Positions 14,720 through 21,295 of a stretch of 21,295 bases of DNA are shown here, piece by piece. Source of the DNA: an uncultured Prevotellaceae bacterium (GTDB lineage Bacteria; Bacteroidota; Bacteroidia; Bacteroidales; Muribaculaceae); the NCBI GenBank assembly GCA_946055125.1, contig CAMGFF010000008.1, positions 1 to 21,295 of the forward strand, written 5' to 3'. The notes beneath the pieces are model-generated. The model was not told where the DNA came from. It saw nothing but the letters and a program-made list of their open reading frames with translations, and searched no databases. A program made the position numbers and the translations under genes. The first letter of the stretch is position 1. The number at the start of each line of letters is the position of its first letter.

Positions 14720-14751
14720 ATTGCACAAAAAAATTTTTCGTTTTATCTTTG
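14720..14751 (+). promoter_or_regulatory. Bacteroidetes-type promoter of nrdJ
   Basis: ATTG (14720-14723), a 20-bp spacer and TATCTTTG (14744-14751) fit TTTG-N20-TAnnTTTG with one mismatch. This predicts a leader of only about 30 nt before the GTG at 14790, too short for a riboswitch. It also shows that the open frame extending upstream to 14550 is not translated. Confidence 0.65.
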
Positions 14752-14789
14752 TACCACTGATTATTCTAAAGAAAAAACTTAAAATCAAA

Positions 14790-17327
14790 GTGGAAAATAA
14801 GACAACTTATTCCTATGAAGAGGCGTATAATGCCTCGCTCGAATATTTCGGAGGTGATGAGTTGGCTGCAAGAGTGTGGGCAAGCAAGTATGCACTGAAA
14901 GATTCTTTCGGGCATCTCTATGAAGTTACGCCCGACGACATGCACCGGCGCATCGCCAGCGAGATACATCGCATTGAGCTGAAATACCCCAATCCTATGC
15001 CCGAAGAGGAGATTTTCTCCCTGCTTCGCAACTTCCGTTATATCGTGCCTCAGGGCAGTCCCATGGCAGGCATTGGCAACAACTTCCAGGTTGGCTCGCT
15101 GTCAAACTGCTTCGTAATCGGGCTCGATGGTGCACCCGATTCCTATGGCGGAATTATCCGCATCGATGAGGAGCAGGTGCAGCTCATGAAGCGCCGTGGC
15201 GGGGTGGGGCACGACCTCTCTCACATTCGCCCGAAAGGTATGCCGGTGAAAAACTCCGCTTTGACTTCTACGGGAATCGTTCCATTCATGGAGCGCTATT
15301 CCAATAGCACCCGCGAGGTGGCACAAGATGGCCGCCGTGGCGCTCTCATGCTCACCGTGAGCATAAAGCACCCCGACTCAGAGAAATTCATCGATGCCAA
15401 GATGGTGGAAGGCAAGGTGACGGGCGCCAACGTGTCGGTGCGCATCACCGACGACTTCATGGAGGCTGCCACCAAGGGCGAGAAATTCACACAGAAGTAT
15501 CCCATCGACTCCGATTCTCCACTGGTGGCCAATGAAATCGACGCTCAGGCTCTGTGGCGCAAAATCGTGCACAATGCCTGGAAGAGCGCCGAGCCGGGCG
15601 TGCTCTTCTGGGACACCATTATCCGCGAGTCGCTCCCCGACTGCTATGCCGACCTGGGCTTCAAGACCATATCGACCAACCCCTGCGGCGAGATTCCGCT
15701 TTGTCCCTACGACAGCTGCCGCCTGCTCGCCATCAACCTCTACTCCTATGTGAAGAACCCCTTCACGCCCGAGGCTGAGTTTGACTTCGACCTCTTTGCC
15801 GGCCATGTGGCCCGTGCCCAGCGCATGATGGACGACATCATCGACCTCGAGATGGAGAAGATTGAGATTATCAGCGAGAAGATTGCCAGCGACCCCGAGA
15901 CCGAGGAGGTGAAGGCCGCCGAGGTGAACCTGTGGAACAAAATCCGCAACAAGACGCTCAAGGGCCGCCGTACCGGCGTGGGAACCACTGCCGAGGGCGA
16001 TATGCTGGCCGCACTGGGCTTGCGCTATGGCACCGAGGAGGCTATCGAGATGTCGGAGCGCGTGCACAAGGCCCTGGCCCTGGCTGCCTATGGCTCATCG
16101 GTGCAGATGGCCAAGGAGCGCGGTGCATTTGAAATCTACGACGCCGAGCGCGAGAAGAACAATCCCTTCGTGCTCCGAATCAAGGAGGCCGACCCGGCTC
16201 TCTATGAGGAGATGGCGCGTGTGGGCCGCCGCAACATAGCCTGTCTCACCATCGCACCCACCGGCACCACCAGCCTCATGACGCAGACCACCTCGGGCAT
16301 CGAGCCGGTGTTCCTGCCGGTGTATAAGCGCCGCCGCAAGGTGAATCCCGGCGATGCCGACGCTCATGTGGACTACACCGACGAGACCGGCGACTCCTTT
16401 GAGGAATACATCGTGTATCACCATAAGTTCATCACCTGGATGCAGCAGAATGGCATCGACGCCACCAAGAAATATTCCCAGGAAGAGCTCGATGCTATCC
16501 TCGCACGCTCGCCCTACTACAAGGCCACTGCCAACGACATCGACTGGCTCGCCAAGGTGCGCATGCAGGGCCGAATTCAGAAGTGGGTGGACCACTCCAT
16601 CAGCGTGACCATCAACCTGCCCTCCGACGTGAGCGAGGATCTGGTGAACTCCCTTTACGTCGAGGCCTGGAAATCGGGCTGCAAGGGCTGCACCGTGTAT
16701 CGCGACGGCTCCCGCTCGGGCGTGCTCCTTTCAACCAAGAAGGAAGAGCCTAAGCAGAAGTATATGGCCGAGGAGGAGCACATCCTCAAGCGCCCCATTG
16801 AGCTCGAGGCCGATGTGGTGCGCTTCCAGAACAACAAGGAGAAGTGGATTGCGTTCATTGGCAAAATCAACGGCCGACCCTACGAAATCTTCACCGGTCT
16901 TGCCGATGACGATGAGGGCATTTTCTGCCCCAAGTCGGTCACCAAGGGAACTATCGTGAAGGCTATAGCCGAAGACGGCACCAAGCGCTACGACTTCTGC
17001 TTCGTGAACAAGCGTGGCTACAAGACCACCATCGAGGGACTCTCCGATAAGTTCAACCCTGAGTTCTGGAACTATGCCAAGCTCATCTCGGGCGTGCTGC
17101 GCTATGGCATGCCTATCGACCAGGTGCTGAAGCTCGTGAGTGGCCTCGACCTCGACAGCAAGTCGATCAACACCTGGAAAATGGGTGTGGAGCGTGCTCT
17201 CAAGAAATACCTGCCCAATGGCACAAAGGCCAGCGGACAGAAGTGCCCGAATTGCGGACAGGAAACCCTCATCTACCAGGAGGGCTGCCTCATCTGCACT
17301 TCGTGCGGAACATCGAAATGTGGTTGA
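14790..17327 (+). CDS. nrdJ: Adenosylcobalamin-dependent (class II) ribonucleotide reductase
   Basis: 845 residues from GTG 14790 (MENKTTYSYEEAYNASLEYF), which matches the usual N-terminus of this family; in-frame sequence upstream is AT-rich and contains the promoter. The enzyme reduces ribonucleotides to deoxyribonucleotides using a radical made from adenosylcobalamin, so it needs no oxygen. Active-site marks are SNCFV (C107), the NPCGEIPL loop with N297, C299 and E301, and IACLTIAPTGTTS (C485, with the substrate phosphate loop after it). Residues about 660-800 form the TSCPD domain (VVRFQNNKEKWIAFIGKING). The C-terminus is a Cys-rich zinc-ribbon-like redox tail: C819, C822, C833, C836, C839 and C844. 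It is monocistronic, with its own promoter and a terminator. Gut Bacteroidales usually import cobamides, so this enzyme ties DNA synthesis to vitamin B12 supply. Confidence 0.95.
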   Translation: MENKTTYSYEEAYNASLEYFGGDELAARVWASKYALKDSFGHLYEVTPDDMHRRIASEIHRIELKYPNPMPEEEIFSLLRNFRYIVPQGSPMAGIGNNFQVGSLSNCFVIGLDGAPDSYGGIIRIDEEQVQLMKRRGGVGHDLSHIRPKGMPVKNSALTSTGIVPFMERYSNSTREVAQDGRRGALMLTVSIKHPDSEKFIDAKMVEGKVTGANVSVRITDDFMEAATKGEKFTQKYPIDSDSPLVANEIDAQALWRKIVHNAWKSAEPGVLFWDTIIRESLPDCYADLGFKTISTNPCGEIPLCPYDSCRLLAINLYSYVKNPFTPEAEFDFDLFAGHVARAQRMMDDIIDLEMEKIEIISEKIASDPETEEVKAAEVNLWNKIRNKTLKGRRTGVGTTAEGDMLAALGLRYGTEEAIEMSERVHKALALAAYGSSVQMAKERGAFEIYDAEREKNNPFVLRIKEADPALYEEMARVGRRNIACLTIAPTGTTSLMTQTTSGIEPVFLPVYKRRRKVNPGDADAHVDYTDETGDSFEEYIVYHHKFITWMQQNGIDATKKYSQEELDAILARSPYYKATANDIDWLAKVRMQGRIQKWVDHSISVTINLPSDVSEDLVNSLYVEAWKSGCKGCTVYRDGSRSGVLLSTKKEEPKQKYMAEEEHILKRPIELEADVVRFQNNKEKWIAFIGKINGRPYEIFTGLADDDEGIFCPKSVTKGTIVKAIAEDGTKRYDFCFVNKRGYKTTIEGLSDKFNPEFWNYAKLISGVLRYGMPIDQVLKLVSGLDLDSKSINTWKMGVERALKKYLPNGTKASGQKCPNCGQETLIYQEGCLICTSCGTSKCG

Positions 17328-17350
17328 TTAGTAAATATAGTAATCGTTCG

Positions 17351-17392
17351 AAGGGTTGGCTGGATTTTTTCAGTCAACCCTTTATGCTTTTT
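17351..17392 (+). terminator. Terminator after nrdJ
   Basis: AAGGGTTGGCTG (17351-17362) pairs with CAGTCAACCCTT (17371-17382) over 12 bp with one G-U pair and an 8-nt loop (GATTTTTT). It is followed by TATGCTTTTTC. It lies 23 bp after the nrdJ stop. Confidence 0.85.
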
Positions 17393-17405
17393 CAAAAAAA
17401 ATTAC

Positions 17406-17413
17406 TACCTTTA
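17406..17413 (+). promoter_or_regulatory. Possible -7 element of the malQ promoter
   Basis: TACCTTTA differs from TAnnTTTG only at the last base and lies just after the nrdJ terminator, 79 bp before the malQ ATG. The -33 position carries only a TTTA-like match at 21 bp spacing. Weak. Confidence 0.3.
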
Positions 17414-17492
17414 TCGAGAATTTTCAATAAAAAAATAGAACCTATTGCATTCAATCAACTAATATCATAAATATAGATTTACGGATTCGTAT

Positions 17493-20153
17493 ATGAAATG
17501 TACTTTTAGCATCGACTATCGCACCAATTGGGGCGAGTCGCTTTACCTTTTGGGCAACACCCAGCAACCTGGCGCAAATGCCGTGAAGATGAGCTACGAC
17601 GGGCAGGGGCGCTGGAGTGTGACGCTCAATGTTGACACTGATTGTTTCACTTATTCCTATGTTGTGAAAAATGAAAATGGCATTGTGCGCACCGAGTGGG
17701 GAAAGCCCCGCACCTTCACTGCAGTGGAGGGCGTGGCCGACTATGAGATGCTCGACTCCTGGCAGGATTTCCCCGCCGACAAGCCTCTCTACTCCTCGGC
17801 TTTCACCCATGGCATCTTCGCCCGCGGCGAGGGTGTGTGCACTCTGAAGCCCGCCGGCTGTAGCCTCGTGCTGCGCATCTTTGCCCCCTACATAAAGCGC
17901 AACCAGGTGCTCGCAGTGAGCGGTGGCTGCGAGTCGCTCGGCAACTGGAACCCCACAAAAGCCGTGCAACTGTGCGACTGCAACTTCCCTGAGTGGAGCA
18001 CGGTGATCGACCTCACCGGCGTGACCGGCAGTGTGGAATACAAGTTCCTCATTCTCGACAAGGAAACCGGCGCCGAGATTGCCTGGGAAAGCCGCGACAA
18101 CCGCACCTTTGCCCACGCGCCTCTCGCCAAGAATGAAATGGTGATTGTGAGCGGCCTCACATTCGTCAATCCTCAGCCCCTGTGGCGCGGAGCCGGCACT
18201 GCAATCCCCGTGTTCTCTCTGCGCTCGGCCGACGACTTTGGCGTGGGCGACTTCTACGACCTCTTCAAGATGGTCGACTGGGCTGCTCTCACCGAGCAGA
18301 AGGTGCTCCAGATTCTGCCCATCAACGACACCACGATGACTCACACCTGGACCGACTCTTACCCCTACAACGCCAACTCCACCTTCGCCCTACACCCCAT
18401 GTTCCTCCGCCCCGAGGCTATCGGCACTCTGAGCGATGAGGCTAAGCTGGCCGAGTACCGCCGAATTGCCGCCGAGCTCAACGCTCTGCCGCAAATCGAC
18501 TATGAGCGCGTGAACGACACCAAGACGGCCTATGTGCGCGACCTCTTCAATGAGCTGGGCGATGCCACCATGGCAACCCACGACTACAAGCAATTCATCG
18601 AACGCAACAACTACTGGCTCAAGCCCTATGCCGCATTCTGTGTGCTCCGCGACCAAAAGGGCACTGCCGATTTCAAGCAGTGGGGAAAATATGCCACCTT
18701 CGAGCCCGAGATGATCAACCGCTTCTGCGACAACAATGCCGCCGACATCAATTTCGTGTGCTTCTGCCAGTATCACCTCGACAAGCAGCTCCGTGCCGTG
18801 CGCGACTATGCACACTCCCGTGGCGTGGTGCTAAAGGGCGATATACCTATTGGCATAAGCCGTACAAGCGTCGACGCCTGGGTGTCGCCGCAGCTCTTCT
18901 ACATGGACTGCCAGGCCGGAGCTCCGCCCGACGACTTCTCGGTGCAGGGCCAGAACTGGGGATTCCCCACCTACAACTGGGAGGAGATGAACAAGGACGG
19001 CTTCAAGTGGTGGAAGAACCGCTTCAGCAAGATGGCCGAGTACTTCGACGCCTACCGTATCGACCACATCCTCGGCTTCTTCAGAATATGGCAAATCCCT
19101 ATGAACGCCGTGCACGGACTGCTCGGCTACTTCAACCCCGCCCTGCCTTTCTCGGCCGATGAGCTGCGAGGCAGCTACGACTTCTGGATCAACAAGGACC
19201 GGCACACCACACCCTACATCATGGACTACTTCCTGGTCGACTTCTTCGGCGAATACACCGAGGAGGTGAAATCTTCTTTCCTCTATCCCAAGGGCGATGG
19301 CCGATATGGCCTACAGGAGTTTGTCGATACGCAGCGCAAGGTGGAGGCCTACTTTGCCGACAAGGAGAAGAACGACAAGAACAACCGCATAAAGGAAGCC
19401 CTCATGGGCCTTATCGACGATGTGCTATTCATCGAAGACGCTGAGCAGAAGAATATGTATCACCCACGCATCACTGCACAGTTCACCTACATCTACCGCT
19501 CACTCTCCGACTATGAGAAGTGGTGCTTCGACCGCCTCTACAACGACTTCTTCTACCACCGCCACAACGACTTCTGGTATGGGAAGGCTATGTGGAAGCT
19601 GCCGCCTCTCATCAATGCCACCGAAATGCTCGTGTGTGGCGAGGACCTCGGCATGATCCCCGGCTGCGTGGCCTCGGTGATGCACTCGCAGAAGATTCTC
19701 TCACTCGAGATTCAGCGCATGCCCAAGGACCCGAGCATGGAATTTGGCGACACCTACAGCTATCCCTACTACTCGGTGTGCACCACTTCCACTCACGATA
19801 TGCCCGGCATTCGTGCCTGGTGGGAGGAAAACCGCGAGTCCACTCAGCATTTCTTCAACAACACCCTGCACGAGAACGGACAGGCTCCCTATTTCGCCGA
19901 GCCATGGGTGTGCGACCGCATAATCACCATGCACCTCGAGTCGCCCGCCATGCTCACCGTGCTGCCTCTGCAAGACTGGCTCTCGATTGATGGCGTGCTG
20001 CGCCGCGAGAATCCCGCCGATGAGCAAATCAACGTGCCGGCCAATCCGCGCCACTACTGGCGCTACCGCATGCACCTCTCCCTTGAGGACCTGCTCGCCG
20101 CCGACACTTTCAATACCTATCTGCGCGACAAAATCCTTGCCAGCGGCCGCTAA
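17493..20153 (+). CDS. malQ: 4-alpha-glucanotransferase, DPE2-like GH77 with two N-terminal starch-binding domains
   Basis: 886 residues, no signal peptide, so cytoplasmic. Residues 1 to about 105 and about 123-225 are two CBM20-type starch-binding modules (FSIDYRTNWGESLYLLGNTQ; LRIFAPYIKRNQVLAVSGGC then ESLGNWNP). From about 235 onward is the GH77 catalytic barrel. Catalytic residues by motif are nucleophile D524 (YRIDHILGFFRIW), acid/base E717 (VCGEDLGMIP) and stabilising D769 (STHDMPGIRAWW). The 52-residue E-to-D spacing equals that of E. coli MalQ. The D-to-E spacing is 193 instead of about 48, so about 145 residues are inserted, as in plant DPE2. The enzyme moves glucan segments between alpha-1,4-glucans, maltose and glucose for starch or glycogen use. 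No glycogen or susC/D gene is adjacent. It ends before a large hairpin shared with a convergent gene. Confidence 0.95.
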   Translation: MKCTFSIDYRTNWGESLYLLGNTQQPGANAVKMSYDGQGRWSVTLNVDTDCFTYSYVVKNENGIVRTEWGKPRTFTAVEGVADYEMLDSWQDFPADKPLYSSAFTHGIFARGEGVCTLKPAGCSLVLRIFAPYIKRNQVLAVSGGCESLGNWNPTKAVQLCDCNFPEWSTVIDLTGVTGSVEYKFLILDKETGAEIAWESRDNRTFAHAPLAKNEMVIVSGLTFVNPQPLWRGAGTAIPVFSLRSADDFGVGDFYDLFKMVDWAALTEQKVLQILPINDTTMTHTWTDSYPYNANSTFALHPMFLRPEAIGTLSDEAKLAEYRRIAAELNALPQIDYERVNDTKTAYVRDLFNELGDATMATHDYKQFIERNNYWLKPYAAFCVLRDQKGTADFKQWGKYATFEPEMINRFCDNNAADINFVCFCQYHLDKQLRAVRDYAHSRGVVLKGDIPIGISRTSVDAWVSPQLFYMDCQAGAPPDDFSVQGQNWGFPTYNWEEMNKDGFKWWKNRFSKMAEYFDAYRIDHILGFFRIWQIPMNAVHGLLGYFNPALPFSADELRGSYDFWINKDRHTTPYIMDYFLVDFFGEYTEEVKSSFLYPKGDGRYGLQEFVDTQRKVEAYFADKEKNDKNNRIKEALMGLIDDVLFIEDAEQKNMYHPRITAQFTYIYRSLSDYEKWCFDRLYNDFFYHRHNDFWYGKAMWKLPPLINATEMLVCGEDLGMIPGCVASVMHSQKILSLEIQRMPKDPSMEFGDTYSYPYYSVCTTSTHDMPGIRAWWEENRESTQHFFNNTLHENGQAPYFAEPWVCDRIITMHLESPAMLTVLPLQDWLSIDGVLRRENPADEQINVPANPRHYWRYRMHLSLEDLLAADTFNTYLRDKILASGR

Positions 20154-20161
20154 TCCCGCCG

Positions 20162-20215
20162 CACACACAGAGCGCCCCACCCGGCAATGAAGCCGGGTGG
20201 GGCGCTCTGTGTGTG
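20162..20215. terminator. 24-bp perfect GC-rich hairpin between convergent genes
   Basis: The arm 20162-20185 (CACACACAGAGCGCCCCACC then CGGC) is an exact reverse complement of 20192-20215, with a 6-nt loop AATGAA. With one bulged G the stem can extend to 20158-20219. It lies 8 bp after the malQ stop and 9 bp before the end of the minus-strand gene, so it probably ends both transcripts. Neither side carries a U-tract, which is unusual for an intrinsic terminator. Confidence 0.7.
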
Positions 20216-20224
20216 GCGGTGGAG

Positions 20225-21295
20225 TTAGAATTTGTATTCGTCCACGAGGCCCCAGTCCTTGTCGGGTTGTGGCTGCCATGAGCGCACGTGGATTATGGGC
20301 TGGTCGGGGTTGTTGACGTCGACCAGCAGGAAAAGGTAGCCGCTGTCGCCGTAGCTTGACGAGAAGTAGTCCTGCTTCACCTGCACAGCATACACCTCGC
20401 CCCGGCCCGGGATCTTGCGCAGGTCGGTGTTGGCAAACTTGATGTTGATAAACTCGTTCATGCCGAAGTTCCGGCGCAGGTTGCGTATGTAGGTCTGCTT
20501 GCTCTGTCGCGTCTGCTTCACGTAGTAGTTGTTGCGGTAAATGCCGTCGGTCTTACCGGTGTATTTCTGGAACATGCGGCCTGTGATTATGATTGCGTCG
20601 TCGGCAAAGAGGCGCTCAATGTAGTCGATGCGCCGCATGGCGAAGGCCGTCTTGTAGTTCTCGAGGAAGGTGACAAGCACTTGCTTTGCATAGTCGGAGC
20701 AGTCGGGTATCTCGCTGGTGCAAATGTCGCCTGTGGTTACTTTGCCGAGGCCATACATCACATTGTCGATTAGTCCGTTCGCATCGAAGACGAATGCCAC
20801 GTCTTCCATAAACCGGCGCCCGCGGCTGTAGCTGAATTGCATTGGCACGCTGCGGCACACCACGTTGTCGCCCACGCGGCTGTAGCTGAGCCCGGGGGTG
20901 CCCACTATGCGTGCGCGGCCGTTGTGCACAAGCGTGTCAAACACTCCGTAGCCATACTGCGTGAACAGCTTGCGCACCGAGGCGTAGTTGCGGCTTCTGA
21001 TGGCTGCCACCACGCTCTGCATCGCTGCGTCGCACCGCTGCGAGGTGGCTGCGTCGGCCTGCACCACGCTCGTGGCTATGGGCTGCGACTGCTGCACCTG
21101 CTTCACTGCTGCCACAGCCTCTTGGCGCTCCTCCCGTGAGTCGAGTGGCACCTTAATCTGGGCGCGTGGAAAGTTCACGTCGCGCATCACCTCGAGCACC
21201 CGGGCCACTTCGCGGTCGCTTTGTGCGTCGAATGTATATTTATATTCCACCCTCCCTTGCAGGGTGGAGGCGGTGTGCCCCATGCGCAGCTCCAC
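20225..21295 (-). CDS. Hypothetical protein with two NTF2-like halves, 5' end outside the window
   Basis: 356 codons are visible, ending at the stop 20225-20227. The frame is open to the window edge and the apparent start at the very edge is probably internal, so the N-terminus is missing. I do not recognise a named family. The region after about residue 85 appears to hold two units resembling the NTF2/SnoaL fold. The first has a helix AAIRSRNYASVRKLF and the strand turn FVFDANGLIDNVMYGLGK. The second has FLENYKTAFAMRRIDYIERL then FADDAIIITGR, and ends with strands GYLFLLVDVNN and IIHVRSWQP. The N-terminal visible part (about 1-75) is charged and includes VEYKYTFDAQSDREVARVLE. It is convergent with malQ across the 20162 hairpin. 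The function is unknown. The NTF2-like reading is inference from secondary-structure pattern only. Confidence 0.7.
   Translation of the reverse strand: MELRMGHTASTLQGRVEYKYTFDAQSDREVARVLEVMRDVNFPRAQIKVPLDSREERQEAVAAVKQVQQSQPIATSVVQADAATSQRCDAAMQSVVAAIRSRNYASVRKLFTQYGYGVFDTLVHNGRARIVGTPGLSYSRVGDNVVCRSVPMQFSYSRGRRFMEDVAFVFDANGLIDNVMYGLGKVTTGDICTSEIPDCSDYAKQVLVTFLENYKTAFAMRRIDYIERLFADDAIIITGRMFQKYTGKTDGIYRNNYYVKQTRQSKQTYIRNLRRNFGMNEFINIKFANTDLRKIPGRGEVYAVQVKQDYFSSSYGDSGYLFLLVDVNNPDQPIIHVRSWQPQPDKDWGLVDEYKF

Noticed and set aside
14550..14789. 80-codon in-frame extension upstream of nrdJ
   Set aside because: AT-rich, no family similarity, and contains the TATCTTTG promoter element. The GTG at 14790 starts the conserved MENKTTYSYEEAY N-terminus.
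14492..14789. Cobalamin riboswitch upstream of nrdJ
   Set aside because: No recognisable B12-box or conserved core, and the predicted leader after the promoter is only about 30 nt.
1..21295. Mobile elements, CRISPR arrays, tRNA or rRNA genes, toxin-antitoxin pairs or biosynthetic clusters
   Set aside because: No transposase or integrase frame, no spaced repeat array, no cloverleaf and no clustered modification enzymes were seen; the genes read as core functions with uniform codon style.

Overview
The window looks like chromosomal core sequence from a Bacteroidales bacterium, probably of the Muribaculaceae/Prevotella type. The family assignment is inference. The support is: (i) promoters that fit the Bacteroidetes pattern TTTG-N20-TAnnTTTG instead of E. 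coli -35/-10 boxes; (ii) A-rich start regions without Shine-Dalgarno sequences; (iii) a Bacteroidetes-type gene set: two parvulin-type periplasmic isomerases, an OstA-like LPS-transport protein, an adenosylcobalamin-dependent ribonucleotide reductase with a TSCPD domain, a long DPE2-like 4-alpha-glucanotransferase with two starch-binding domains, and FloA. I see no transposase, integrase, phage gene, CRISPR array, tRNA or rRNA.

Layout. 1-126: 3' end of glutamate dehydrogenase, closed by a hairpin shared with a convergent Na+-coupled DAACS-family transporter (217-1395, minus) that has its own clear promoter. 1562-6462: two parvulin-type isomerase/chaperone genes separated by a single secreted GH172/DUF2961 gene that is bracketed by strong terminators. 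5113-10181: an apparent co-directional unit surA-like / ostA-like / mutL, joining outer-membrane biogenesis to mismatch repair. 10355-12780: a promoter, a secreted TPR/PD40 protein and floA, closed by a terminator. 12891-14491: a PHP-family phosphatase facing a nitroreductase tail to tail, with only 11 bp between their stop codons. 14790-17327: class II ribonucleotide reductase nrdJ behind a long AT-rich divergent spacer. 17493-20153: malQ. 20162-20215: a 24-bp perfect hairpin between convergent genes. 20225-21295: a minus-strand hypothetical protein cut by the window edge.

How the genes work together. The middle block serves the envelope: PPIase/SurA chaperones escort outer-membrane proteins, and the OstA-like protein is probably part of the LPS bridge. 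The remainder is housekeeping metabolism (glutamate, nucleotides, glucans). No dedicated new defence or mobile system is visible. The best anomalies are at residue level: a MutL whose endonuclease motifs are all degraded while its QxxLFP clamp-binding motif is intact; a DAACS transporter that appears to have lost the third Na+ site and the acid-substrate arginine; and a flotillin paired with a TPR/PD40 protein with no NfeD in the neighbourhood.
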